In this document: piece after piece, positions 1 through 8,900 of the stretch | How positions within the stretch are numbered: the first letter of the stretch is position 1 | Layout of the letters: the number at the start of each line of letters is the position of its first letter | DNA from: a virus | Length of the DNA stretch: 35,416 nucleotides | IMG/VR virus record: IMGVR_UViG_3300042154_002794 | Coordinates: 1 to 35,416 of that record | Reading direction: 5' to 3' (one strand) | Position numbers and translations under genes: made by a program | The notes under the pieces: model-generated | Told to the model about the DNA's origin: nothing | The model's input: the letters and a program-made list of their open reading frames with translations, nothing else | Database searches by the model: none

Positions 1-2207
1 CAAACACAGGTTTGACTGACGCATCTATTGATGGTGTATATTCTTATCTTTTTGTATATAAAACTGCTACTACTGAGTTTGAGGTTACGAGATACAAGTA
101 TTCAGCATCTTTAAATCAAGATTATGCAGATAAAATTGTTTTATCATTAAGATCAAGAGGCTCATACGCTTTAGAAGTTTTAGGTTATAGAGTAACAGGT
201 TCTACTGCAGTACAAATATCTGGTGACAGTATTGGAACTAATCCATTATCTGAGTTTACCTTAAGTGTAACTGATGTTGATTCTGACGTAAAAACGTTCA
301 CATGTTCATTAGATAGTTCATCAACCAAGTATGTAACAAAGGTTATTGGTGTTGATGTATTTGATAAAGATAAAACTAATTATCCAGTATTCGTAAATGA
401 AGCTTATCCTAATTTAGTTGCTAACTTATTCGAACAAGGTTTGATTAGGGGTTTAAGTACAACAGAAGTAACTGTTGCTGAAGGTGATAACTTCAAAACA
501 CAATGGGATACTGCAAGTTCATCAATGGTTGTTTCAGAAGTAAGAGGTGGAACTGTTTCAGATCTATTTCAAGTTTTAACAATTTCTGATGGTGACAGTG
601 CTAACTTTAACGTTAAAATAACGATTCAAAATATTGATCTAGAAACTGGTGAATTTGATTTACTTGTTAGAGATTTTAATGATACTGATGAAAATATTGT
701 TGTATTAGAAAAATATACTAGATGTTCTATGAATCCAGATATGCCAGGATATATCGGAAGAAAAATTGGTACATCTGATGGTGAATATGAGTTGAGATCA
801 AAATATGTGATGTTATTATTAGCTACAGACCATCCAACGGATGCGGTTCCAGCTGGTTTTAAAGGAATGACAACTAAAGATAATATTGGTGGTGTTAGAT
901 TTAAAACACAATATTATGATGCTGGAGATACTTTGTATTTTTCTGCTAGTGGTGCACCCGTAACAACAAATGGTGATAAGGTTAGAAAAGTAACTTTAGG
1001 ATTTTCAACAGCTGATCATTTTGAATATGATAGAGATATGTTGAGATTTAAAGGTTCTAATGCTGCACAAACAACATTTGGTTTCCACATTTCAACAAAT
1101 GCATCTGTAATTGTTGACAATACAGGAAAACAAATCTATAAAACTACAGAATATGATTTAGAAGGTGTTACTAAAGGTAAATTAGATACTGTATTATACA
1201 GAAAATTCACAATGCCAGTATTTGGTGGTTTTGATGGATGGGACATTTATAGAAACGTAAGAACTTATGGTGATGCGTATATCTTTGGTAAAACTACTTA
1301 TTTAACAAATGTTAATAGTGGTGTTTTCAACGCTAATGTTGGTAACTCGGATTACTACGCTTATTTAGCTGGTATTGAAACATTTGCAAATCCAGAAGCT
1401 GTTGATATTAACTTGTTTTCAACTCCTGGAATTAACTGGAACAACCATAGTTCATTGGTAAATCAAGCAATTGATATTATCGAAAATGATAGAGCGGATT
1501 CATTGTATGTTATTAACTCACCTAATTTTAGTGGAACAACTGGTTCTGATGAAGTTATTGGCGCGTTAGATGACTTAGCAATTGATTCAAACTATTCAGC
1601 AACTTACTGGCCATGGATTCAAATTAGAGATACTGATAACGCAACACAATTATATATTCCACCAACAGGTGAAGTATTGAAAAACATTGCTTTAACAGAT
1701 AATGTTTCATTCCCTTGGTTTGCGCCAGCGGGTTATTCAAGAGGTTTAGTAAATGCAATAAAAGCAACTAAAAAATTAACTCTTGATGAAAGAGATAACT
1801 TATACAAAGCAAGAATTAATCCAATCGCAACATTTTCTGATACTGGAACAATTATTTGGGGTAATAAAACACTCCAAGTAAGAGAGTCGGCTTTAGATAG
1901 GATTAATGTTAGAAGATTATTGTTAAGAGCTAGAAAGTTGATTTCAGCTGTTGCAGTTAGATTATTGTTTGAACAAAATGATGAACAAGTTAGACAAGAA
2001 TTCTTAAGATTGGTTAATCCAATTTTAGAGTCAATCAAGAAAGAAAGAGGTCTTTTCGATTTCCGTGTAACGGTATCAAGCGATCCTGAGGATATTGATG
2101 CTAACACATTAAGAGGTAAGATTTTTGTTAAACCAACAAGAGCACTTGAATTCATTGATGTTGAGTTTGTGATTACACCAACTGGAGCATCATTTGAAAA
2201 CATATAA
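1..2207 (+). CDS. gp18: Contractile tail sheath protein, 5' truncated (gp18-like)
   Basis: This is the outer contractile tube of a myovirus tail; it polymerises around the tail tube and shortens to drive the tube through the host envelope. The frame is open from the first base of the window with no convincing start (TTG at 12 is internal), so the N-terminus lies upstream. At least 734 residues are present, against about 660 in T4 gp18. The C-terminal 130 residues carry the usual sheath features: a KARINPIATF strand, a WGNKTLQ turn, the helical INVRRLLLRARKLI segment, and a final strand pair ending VEFVITP. The C-terminal domain is the conserved interlocking core of sheath proteins, and the middle part resembles the variable surface domains. 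The gene is followed by a hairpin and a repeat tract before the tail tube gene, the same sheath-tube order as in T4. The family call is very secure. Confidence 0.95.
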   Translation, partial: NTGLTDASIDGVYSYLFVYKTATTEFEVTRYKYSASLNQDYADKIVLSLRSRGSYALEVLGYRVTGSTAVQISGDSIGTNPLSEFTLSVTDVDSDVKTFTCSLDSSSTKYVTKVIGVDVFDKDKTNYPVFVNEAYPNLVANLFEQGLIRGLSTTEVTVAEGDNFKTQWDTASSSMVVSEVRGGTVSDLFQVLTISDGDSANFNVKITIQNIDLETGEFDLLVRDFNDTDENIVVLEKYTRCSMNPDMPGYIGRKIGTSDGEYELRSKYVMLLLATDHPTDAVPAGFKGMTTKDNIGGVRFKTQYYDAGDTLYFSASGAPVTTNGDKVRKVTLGFSTADHFEYDRDMLRFKGSNAAQTTFGFHISTNASVIVDNTGKQIYKTTEYDLEGVTKGKLDTVLYRKFTMPVFGGFDGWDIYRNVRTYGDAYIFGKTTYLTNVNSGVFNANVGNSDYYAYLAGIETFANPEAVDINLFSTPGINWNNHSSLVNQAIDIIENDRADSLYVINSPNFSGTTGSDEVIGALDDLAIDSNYSATYWPWIQIRDTDNATQLYIPPTGEVLKNIALTDNVSFPWFAPAGYSRGLVNAIKATKKLTLDERDNLYKARINPIATFSDTGTIIWGNKTLQVRESALDRINVRRLLLRARKLISAVAVRLLFEQNDEQVRQEFLRLVNPILESIKKERGLFDFRVTVSSDPEDIDANTLRGKIFVKPTRALEFIDVEFVITPTGASFENI

Positions 2208-2212
2208 AAAAT

Positions 2213-2248
2213 TAATAGGGTGGGTTAAAAACATAGCTCACCCTATTA
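2213..2248. terminator. Hairpin after sheath gene, possible terminator
   Basis: A 10-bp perfect stem (TAATAGGGTG paired with CACCCTATTA) extends to about 14 bp with G-U pairs around a short A-rich loop. It begins six bases after the sheath stop codon. The + strand lacks a good T-run after the stem. The - strand reading is followed by a run of six T, so the element is better formed as a terminator for transcripts coming from the right. It may also protect the 3' end of the sheath mRNA. Confidence 0.5.
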
Positions 2249-2253
2249 TATAA

Positions 2254-2355
2254 TAATTAGTTTTAGTAGTTAGAAAATAGTAATTAGTACTTTAGTAATT
2301 AGAAAATAGTATTTAGTAATTAGTAATTAGTATTTAGTAATTAGTATTTTAGTAG
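2254..2355. repeat. Degenerate TAGTAATTAGTATTT tandem repeat tract
   Basis: About 100 bases consist of variants of a 7-8 base unit (TAGTAATTAG, TAGTATTT, TAGAAAA) arranged with a rough 15-base period: TAGTAGTTAGAAAA, TAGTAATTAGTACTT, TAGTAATTAGAAAA, TAGTATTT, then TAGTAATTAG copies. Stops are frequent in the frames I checked. It sits between the sheath hairpin and the tail tube leader. Function is unknown; slippage-generated filler, a recombination or replication site, and a protein-binding array are all possible. Confidence 0.75.
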
Positions 2356-2428
2356 TGAATATGCAAAAAGCTAAGGAAAAAAAATGACAAAGTCAAATAA
2401 TTTGAAAAAATTATTTATTTATTTGACA

Positions 2429-2436
2429 TATTTATA
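2429..2436 (+). promoter_or_regulatory. TATTTATA motif before tail tube gene
   Basis: TATTTATA lies 42 bases before the tail tube ATG, in the sequence CATATTTATAATAG. It is one of several related A/T-rich motifs before structural genes in this window and may be a promoter element. It is less well matched than the CTATTTATTAG copies elsewhere and could be chance in this AT-rich leader. Confidence 0.3.
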
Positions 2437-2470
2437 ATAGAATAAAAGAAAAAAACATAACTTAAATACA

Positions 2471-2959
2471 ATGGCAGATTTATTAATGAAAATGCCGGTT
2501 CCTTACGAACCGAAAAGAAAAAATAGATTTATCCTTAGATTTCCTTCATCTTTGGGTATTAACGAGTGGTACGTGACATCAACAGCACGTCCTAGCGCAA
2601 AAATAAATTCAGTGCCAATTCCCTTTTTAAATACGGAAACGTATGTTGCAGGTAGATTTACCTGGGAAGAGATTAAGGTTACCTTTAAAGACCCAATTGG
2701 TCCTTCTGCTTCACAAGCATTGATGGAATGGTTTCGTTTACACGCAGAATCGGTAACGGGTAGAATGGGTTACGCTGCTGGATATAAGAAGAACGTAGAA
2801 TTAGAAATGTTAGACCCAACTGGAGTTGTGGTTGAAAAATGGATCTTAGAAGGTTGTTTTTTAACTACTCTAAATTTTGGTGAATTGAACTATTCTCAAG
2901 ACGAATTAGCAACAATTGATGCTTCTTTGAGAATGGATAGATGTATTCAAGTTTATTAA
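2471..2959 (+). CDS. gp19: Tail tube protein (gp19-like)
   Basis: This is the major subunit of the inner tail tube, which stacks as hexameric rings inside the sheath and conducts DNA. The 162-aa length is almost the same as T4 gp19. The N-terminal PYEPKRKNRFILRFPS segment leads into the first strand of the tube beta-barrel. The central segment FTWEEIKVTFKDPIGPSASQ and the C-terminal half with LDPTGVVVEKWILEGCF, LNFGELNYSQDE and a final aspartate-initiated strand match the gp19 family layout. The start is ATG after an A-rich leader with no Shine-Dalgarno sequence. It lies directly after the sheath gene and before an intrinsic terminator, so it probably has its own abundant transcript, as expected for a high-copy structural protein. 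Confidence is high. Confidence 0.93.
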   Translation: MADLLMKMPVPYEPKRKNRFILRFPSSLGINEWYVTSTARPSAKINSVPIPFLNTETYVAGRFTWEEIKVTFKDPIGPSASQALMEWFRLHAESVTGRMGYAAGYKKNVELEMLDPTGVVVEKWILEGCFLTTLNFGELNYSQDELATIDASLRMDRCIQVY

Positions 2960-2981
2960 TTTTAAATTTATATTTTTTTAA

Positions 2982-3012
2982 AGCCTGTCTCAACTAGAGA
3001 TGGGCTTTTTAT
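2982..3012 (+). terminator. Intrinsic terminator after tail tube gene
   Basis: A 10-bp stem (AGCCTGTCTC paired with GAGATGGGCT, two G-U pairs) closes a 5-base loop and is followed by TTTTTATTTTG. This is a standard rho-independent terminator shape placed 22 bases after the tail tube stop codon. It would isolate the tail tube transcript from the gp26-like gene. Confidence 0.85.
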
Positions 3013-3065
3013 TTTGTTGAATATCAACTAGTTAAGTAAAGTGTTCCACAAGGAACGTTTATAAG

Positions 3066-3094
3066 TTGACTTTTAATTAATTTATACTTATATT
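3066..3094 (+). promoter_or_regulatory. Candidate sigma-70-like promoter before gp26-like gene
   Basis: TTGACT (3066-3071) and TATATT (3089-3094) are separated by 17 bases, close to the general bacterial sigma-70 consensus, and lie 26 bases before the ATG at 3120. The position just after a terminator supports a new transcript start. Bacteroidota primary promoters have a different consensus (TTTG / TAnnTTTG), so if the host is a member of that phylum this match may be fortuitous. Confidence 0.4.
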
Positions 3095-3119
3095 AGTAAC
3101 AAACTAAATTAATATTATT

Positions 3120-3860
3120 ATGGAAAACTTTGACCCAACCATAGCATATGATGTTGTCCAACTACCTTCACAGGGGATACATTATACAAATGGTAGAAAA
3201 TCATTAAAAATCGCATATTTAACTGCTGCTGATGAGAATATATTGACATCACCAAATCTAATTCAATCTGAATCAGTTGTTGATGAATTACTAAAAAGAA
3301 AAATTTTAGATAAAGATTTTGATGTATCTGAATTAATCGAAGAAGACAAACAAGCTATTTTAATTTTTTTAAGAAATACCGCTTTTGGTTCTGAATATAA
3401 GTTGGAATTAGTTGACCCAAAAACAAATAAAAATTTTGAAGCAACAATAGATCTGTCTGTATTAAAAACTAAAGAATTCAAATTGATTGCTGACTCAAAT
3501 AATGAATATGAGTTCTTTTTACCAATAAGTAAGAAAAAAATCACTTTTAAATATCTTACAACTAAACAAGATGATGAGTTAACCTTAATTAAAAATTCAT
3601 CTAAAGAAGCTGTTTTACCAATAACAACAAAAAGATTGGAAATGATGATTAAATCTGTCGATGGTAATAGAGACCAGATGGCAATTTATCAATTTATTCA
3701 AAATCTTCCAATTAAAGATTCGCAAGATTTTAAAAGATACGCATCAGAAAATAAACCCGGATTAAATTTAATCATTGAAGTAAACGCCCCGTCAGGAGAA
3801 AAAGTCCCAGTTTTGGTTGACTTTGGGGTGGAGTTTTTTCGTCCCTTCTACGGAATATAA
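3120..3860 (+). CDS. gp26: gp26-like baseplate hub / tail assembly protein
   Basis: This 246-aa protein resembles the T4 gp26 baseplate family. The N-terminus has the typical pattern of a short strand, LPSQG followed by Y and NGRK, then a hydrophobic strand and TAADENIL, a helix with LLKRKI, an acidic helix and a FLRNTAFG segment like the LR..sxG core of the family. The C-terminus ends in two beta strands and VDFGVEFFRP, similar to the FFWP-type ending of phage gp26 proteins. In T4 the equivalent is a hub assembly component encoded next to gene 51. Here it lies between tail tube and tape measure, the normal place of tail assembly chaperones. The zero-frame stop at 3858-3860 is probably bypassed in a fraction of ribosomes (see the overlapping extension at 3847-3981). 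Family assignment is from motif memory and moderately certain. Confidence 0.65.
   Translation: MENFDPTIAYDVVQLPSQGIHYTNGRKSLKIAYLTAADENILTSPNLIQSESVVDELLKRKILDKDFDVSELIEEDKQAILIFLRNTAFGSEYKLELVDPKTNKNFEATIDLSVLKTKEFKLIADSNNEYEFFLPISKKKITFKYLTTKQDDELTLIKNSSKEAVLPITTKRLEMMIKSVDGNRDQMAIYQFIQNLPIKDSQDFKRYASENKPGLNLIIEVNAPSGEKVPVLVDFGVEFFRPFYGI
3843..3846 (+). promoter_or_regulatory. Candidate +1 frameshift site CCC-T
   Basis: The zero-frame proline codon CCC (3843-3845) is followed by T, so a proline tRNA could re-pair on CCT after slipping forward one base. Overlapping proline codons of this kind are known +1 shift sites, for example in a Listeria phage. An alternative is a -2 slip on the TTT TTT run at 3834-3839, the direction used in phage Mu. 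Both place the ribosome in the frame that runs to 3981. The exact site is inferred, not shown. Confidence 0.45.
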
Positions 3861-3981
3861 AAAATATCAATTAGATTCAATAATTTTTCTAGTTAGCCGA
3901 GGTTTTGGGTATCGAGACATTTTAATGATGCCTGTGTATGAAAGGAATAATATAATTAATATAATGATTGAAAAAAGTTAG
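3847..3981 (+). CDS. Frameshifted C-terminal extension of the gp26-like protein (gp51-like)
   Basis: In the +1 frame relative to the gp26-like gene, an open stretch runs from 3784 to a TAG at 3979-3981. From 3847 it encodes 44 residues beginning STEYKKYQLDSIIF and ending with a helical tail that contains YRDILMMPVYERN. A strand-free amphipathic segment followed by a MPVYERN-type motif is what I associate with gp51-like and GT-type tail assembly proteins. The only in-frame ATGs are at 3925 and 3928, which would yield peptides of 18 and 17 residues, and there is no ribosome binding site, so independent translation is unlikely. A shift near 3843 would fuse it after FFRP to give about 286 residues. 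T4 genes 26 and 51 are adjacent separate genes, so this arrangement is unusual. Coding character is clear by eye; the mechanism is inferred. Confidence 0.65.
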   Translation, partial: STEYKKYQLDSIIFLVSRGFGYRDILMMPVYERNNIINIMIEKS

Positions 3982-3985
3982 TAAA

Positions 3986-3996
3986 CTATTTATTAG
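3986..3996 (+). promoter_or_regulatory. CTATTTATTAG motif before tape measure gene
   Basis: This 11-base motif lies 16 bases before the tape-measure ATG and is identical to the copy at 5967-5977 before the next gene. Exact recurrence in two short intergenic gaps suggests a phage-specific promoter element or translation-related leader element. No SD sequence is present. Confidence 0.5.
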
Positions 3997-4012
3997 TATT
4001 ACCAATCGATAA

Positions 4013-5950
4013 ATGACAGTAGAACAATATAAACAATATTTAATAACCGTAAAAAAGATGTCACCTTCTGATGCTGATGATGCAGCTAAGGAATTTGCTA
4101 AAGGTATTAATGAAGCGGCGTCAAAAGCGGGTAGAAGTTCTAGCTCAACCACAAAACTAAGTGGTTCTGTTTTAGACAATATTGCTAAAGCAGCTGCTTC
4201 TGGATTTTATGATAGGTTAGAAAGCACTCAAGCTAGAATTAGCGTTAGTACCATAGAAAAAATGGTTGGTAAATTAGCCGACATCCCAACCTTAAATCCA
4301 ATCGTATTAATTACAAATATTTTAAATGCTGGTGCGGATGTTTTAAGTACTGTTTTAACAGACTTATCTAAGTTAAATGATAATTTATTAGAATCAACAA
4401 AAGGATCAGCTGGTTACGTAGGTGAGGTTGGTGACGAGATGATTAAGGGTTTAAATGAAGCTATCATTGCAACAACAAAATTAGGTATTAGTGTTGATGA
4501 TTTTCTTTCGGCAACAAAGTCTTTAATGACCGAATCTGGAAGAATGGCATTTTATAGTGAAGAGACAATATACGCTGGAATGGAAGCTGCTATGGCTTAC
4601 ACAAAATCTTCACAAACATTATTAGAAAACTCAGAATCTTTTAGAAATGTAGGTCTTGGATTAAATGACGCCGCAAAGTCAATTTCTGATATAGGTAAAA
4701 ATTCCGTTAACATGGGATTGAGTGCAAAAGCGACCTCAGAAACATTAATAAAAAATTTAGGGATGCTTAACCAATACGGTTTTCAAAACGGTATAAAAGG
4801 TTTAGGTAAAATGGTTCAAGAGGCACAAGCACTCAAAATCAATATTGACGATACATTTAAGGTGGCTGAAAAACTATATGATCCAGAAGGGGCAATTAGT
4901 TTAGCCGCAAATTTACAAGTTATTGGTGGAGCATTTGGTGATTTAGGTGATCCAATTAAGTTAATGTACGACGCAACAAATAATGTTGAATCATTACAAA
5001 CAAGTATTATTGGTGCTGCAAGAAGTTTAGCGACGTATAATGCAGAACAAGGTCGATTTGAAGTTACTGGGGTTAATTTAAGACGAGCAAAAGCTATGTC
5101 TGATGCTTTAGGTATTTCAATGGGTGAGTTGACAAATATGGCAGTTAAAGGTGCTGCGAAATTTGAAGCAATGAGTCAGTTAGACATTTTCCCGGATATC
5201 ACCGAAGAACAAAAAGAGTTTGTTTCTAATTTAGCAACAATGAAAGATGGTAGAGTTGGGTTTGATTTACCTGATGATATGGCTAAAAAATTAGGTATAA
5301 CAAATCTTCAAGAGGGGTTTGTTGCAATGGATGATTTAAATTCAACACAACTTGTTCAATTAAAAAATTTACAAATAGCTAATGAAAAATTATCGACTAA
5401 AGATATTGCTAGAGAACAATTAAACTATACAACGCAAATGGCTAGTACTGTTAGTGCTATATATTTGAGGCTGATGGAAGATGCTAGAAGAAGTGATTTA
5501 GGTGGAAAAGCCGCAGAAGCGTTAAAAACTTCTAACAAATTTATGGACGATAATTTTGATCCAACAAAAATGTCAACAAAAGATATGCTTAATAAAGTAT
5601 ATAATGAATCTAGTGATTTCTTGAAAGGTCAAGCTGCGGAACAATATGAGGCAGCTAAAAAAATGTTACCAGATGTCACTAATTTCATGGAGGGTGGTTA
5701 TGAGTCTATTAAAAAAGCGGCAAAAGATATTAACATACCAGAATCATTTGAAGATTTAAAGAAAATGGCTGAGCCAGCAATAGAAAAAGGTAAAGAGATT
5801 TTACGTGAGATGGGAGTTACAGTTAAAGTCGATCTAAATAGTAGTAGTCAACTATTGGCTAACATGGTTGTTGATGAAATTATAAAAAACCCACAACTAA
5901 AGGCTAATTTTATGGATAGCATTACTAAAAACATCAAAGAATACGCATAA
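4013..5950 (+). CDS. Tape measure-like tail protein (gp29 counterpart)
   Basis: This 645-aa protein is predicted almost entirely alpha-helical, with Ala/Lys/Leu-rich segments and a hydrophobic stretch around residues 93-125 (NPIVLITNILNAGADVLSTVL). These properties and the position straight after the tail chaperone-type gene identify it as the tape measure, which sets tail length and is ejected with the DNA. T4 gp29 is 591 aa, so the tail is probably of roughly T4 length if the usual proportionality of about 1.5 angstrom per residue holds. The middle region (residues about 130-420) repeats helical blocks with many Gly/Ala turns, and the C-terminus is again lysine-rich. No enzymatic domain such as a peptidase or lysozyme was recognised. 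The ATG at 4013 follows an A/T-rich gap carrying the CTATTTATTAG motif and no SD. Confidence is good on role and lower on direct homology to gp29. Confidence 0.75.
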   Translation: MTVEQYKQYLITVKKMSPSDADDAAKEFAKGINEAASKAGRSSSSTTKLSGSVLDNIAKAAASGFYDRLESTQARISVSTIEKMVGKLADIPTLNPIVLITNILNAGADVLSTVLTDLSKLNDNLLESTKGSAGYVGEVGDEMIKGLNEAIIATTKLGISVDDFLSATKSLMTESGRMAFYSEETIYAGMEAAMAYTKSSQTLLENSESFRNVGLGLNDAAKSISDIGKNSVNMGLSAKATSETLIKNLGMLNQYGFQNGIKGLGKMVQEAQALKINIDDTFKVAEKLYDPEGAISLAANLQVIGGAFGDLGDPIKLMYDATNNVESLQTSIIGAARSLATYNAEQGRFEVTGVNLRRAKAMSDALGISMGELTNMAVKGAAKFEAMSQLDIFPDITEEQKEFVSNLATMKDGRVGFDLPDDMAKKLGITNLQEGFVAMDDLNSTQLVQLKNLQIANEKLSTKDIAREQLNYTTQMASTVSAIYLRLMEDARRSDLGGKAAEALKTSNKFMDDNFDPTKMSTKDMLNKVYNESSDFLKGQAAEQYEAAKKMLPDVTNFMEGGYESIKKAAKDINIPESFEDLKKMAEPAIEKGKEILREMGVTVKVDLNSSSQLLANMVVDEIIKNPQLKANFMDSITKNIKEYA

Positions 5951-5966
5951 TAAAATAATAATTTGT

Positions 5967-5977
5967 CTATTTATTAG
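5967..5977 (+). promoter_or_regulatory. CTATTTATTAG motif before 1591-aa baseplate gene
   Basis: This is an exact second copy of the 11-base motif at 3986-3996, here 12 bases before the ATG at 5990. The 39-base gap between the two genes holds nothing else recognisable. If it is a -10-like element, the resulting mRNA would have a very short leader. Confidence 0.5.
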
Positions 5978-5989
5978 ATAAAAGAATAG

Positions 5990-8900
5990 ATGTCAAATTT
6001 AGATTTTAATAATACAAAAAGTTTTAGAGATGCTTTGTTATCAAAGACATTACAAGCACCTAATGGTCCACAAACTTTTAGTTCAACATCGTATTCAGTA
6101 CAAAATACAAACAGTTTTTCAAATACAGATAGTGGTGACGTTGTTTTAAACGATGCTTATGATAGAAGTAATCTATTAAAAAATTCTTATACAATTAATA
6201 GATTTGGTCCAGAAAGTGGTGATAAGTTTGTTATTATTGAAGACATTAACACAATACCATCATTAGGGAACTTAGCTCTATACCCATATTTTCAAACACA
6301 AGATGTTCTTGGTAGAAGTTTAATTGGTGCATTAAATTCAGAAAATTATGAATTTGAATCAAAATTAGCGCAATTTTCAAACACATTTTTAAGTGATGAC
6401 CCACAGGGTCCAGTTCAAGCAAGAATTAGACAAAATTTAGAAACAGCTACATTAGGTAGATTAAGAATATTAGACGCTATAAATGGTAACACCTCTACAG
6501 CAATTAATATTATTAGAGGTAGAGAGAGTTTAATTGAAAAAAATTATAAAATTACTGTTGCAAGTTCAATACCTGGTAAGATTATTGACTTCGTACAAAC
6601 TGTTGCTGGGGTAGAATTTCCATTTTCAGAAATTCCTGGTGATTATTTATCAAACCCAGCTAATCCTGTTGTTAATAGACCAGAGCCAAGAACTCAATTT
6701 GGTGCGATTCTACAGGATGTAACAGGTGTCCTTGGTTCACTAGTCGGAATTAAAAGAAGACCTAAATTATCTAGTAAACCGTCCGATATAATGTATGAAT
6801 ACATGGGTAGTGGACAAAAACAAAACTTACATGATAATTTATATTTTTCAAAATACAAACCAGATTACACAACAACAGCAAGATCTCAACAATCAAGTAA
6901 GCTATTTAATTTTCCTGGAGCAATAGCACAAGGTATAAAAAATGTACTTGGTGTGGAGGCCCCAAAAGGTAATGCATATATTGGTGATGATAGATCTGAA
7001 AACGCAATTTATGCCACTTCTGATTTTAACGGGAATATTGTTAAAAGTCCATATTATCTATCATTGCTGTTTGATCCAATACAAGCAAGATATTTTCAAA
7101 ACGAAAGAAATATATCTGAAGGCGGACAAATTGGTGGTAAACTAACTTGGTATAGTAAGAACTCTAAAAATAAATTAGGTGCAAACAATAAAGAGTATAA
7201 CTCTGAGCGTTCTAAATTAGAAGAAAGCCTATCAACTAGAACCGCGTTTAGGGAAGATTCTATATTAGCAAAGACACAAGAATTATTAAACTCAATGCCA
7301 CTTGACGGTGCTCAATCTAGATCACACGTTGGTAATGCTATTGATCAAACAACTAGAATTTTCAGAGAGGGTGAAGTATTTTTATCTAAAGGTTCAGCAA
7401 TAAAATATATTAATAAAACAACAGGTTCTGAAGATGGTACCGAGTACTGTCGAGTTTGGACTAAGGATAGGGGATATATGAACTATTCTGATACAATGAA
7501 AAGAACCGGTTTAATTAGAAAAGTTGAAGATAGTATAATTTCAACACCATGGAATTTGAATATTGCCCCAATATCTAATGGACAAAGAAGTTTTAAAGAT
7601 TCAACAAATATTGAACAAACAGGTGTAGACCCAATAACAGGGAAAGCAAAAAAATATATGTTTTCAATTGAAAACTTAGCTTGGAAAACATCTAACAAAC
7701 CTGGTTACACAGTAGAAGATTTACCTATTTGTGAAAGAGGCTCAAATGGTGGTAGAGTTATGTGGTTTCCACCATATGATTTAAAAGTTAATGAGGTTAG
7801 TCAAGCTAACTGGGATAGTAATAAATTCATTGGTAGACCAGAACCGATTTACACATATCAAAACACCGAAAGAACCGGGACGGTATCGTTTAAGGTTATC
7901 GTTGATCACCCAAGTATTTTAAATTTATTAATAAAAGATATTAGTGACGAAGAAGCAGAAAATTATTTAAATGCATTTTTTGCTGGTTGTCAAGATATTG
8001 ATTTTTATACATTAGTTAGAAAATATACAACATTAGAAAGAGGTGATTTAGAATTAATTAGAACATATCTAGAATATTATAGAGACGGTAAAACATCAGA
8101 CACTACGGATATTCTATCATTTAAATCTATTGCTGGAGAACAAACGTTTGAAGCTGGAGGTGAAATTGGTGGAGCTCAGGGTGATGCCGGGGTTTCTGTT
8201 GCACCATTTAAAGACACAATGTATTTCCCAAATAATATTCCATATCCTAATAATGGTATTTACGCTGACAAAGGATATCTAGATGTGTATGAAGAATATA
8301 TTAAAGAAAAACCAGTTTTTTTAGCAAAACTAAACACTGAGTTAACTAAAATATTAACAGTTAATACTGCAGATAATATTAATGATAGAATTACAATTTT
8401 TGGTTCCGCAACACCAACAACAATTGGAACGACCGGATACTCAAACGCCCAATTAATAGAACAAAAACAAAATGAAATCGTTGCTGGATTTGATAAACTA
8501 GAAGCTAGCGTTTCAAAATTAACAAATGATTTAACAGCATTAAAAGAATTAATAAGCAAGAATCAAATAGATACTATTGATATTGGTATAACATCGACAA
8601 CATCTTTTGTTGCTGATGATATCTATAATATAAAATTATCATATAGAAGATCTGATAGTCTTTTTAATTATATTATTAAAACATTATCTAGTAATAATAC
8701 CTTTCCTTCCGACCTTGAAAAAAAATATTGGAAAAAAACAATAAGTGATTTAGATGCTAATCCAGCTCAGTCAGACGAGGCGATAACAATAGATCTTAAA
8801 GATTTAGGGTATGGACAAGATTTCACAGGAAAAATAAATTTAAAATTTGTAAATAAAGGGGAAAACGCTAAGGTTAATGATCAATACGATTGTACTAATC

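Noticed and set aside
12-14. TTG as start of the sheath gene
   Set aside because: The frame continues open to the window edge and the sheath N-terminal domain is missing, so the gene is truncated by the window.
2429-2436. T4-type late promoter TATAAATA on the minus strand
   Set aside because: The reverse complement of TATTTATA matches, but no minus-strand genes exist in the window, so an antisense promoter is unsupported.
2356-2450. Short ATG open frames in the tail tube leader
   Set aside because: They have only 8 and 17 codons, Lys/Leu-rich by base composition, and no ribosome binding features.
3925-3981. Independent 18-aa peptide starting at ATG 3925
   Set aside because: Coding character extends well upstream of this ATG in the same frame, so fusion by frameshift explains the data better.
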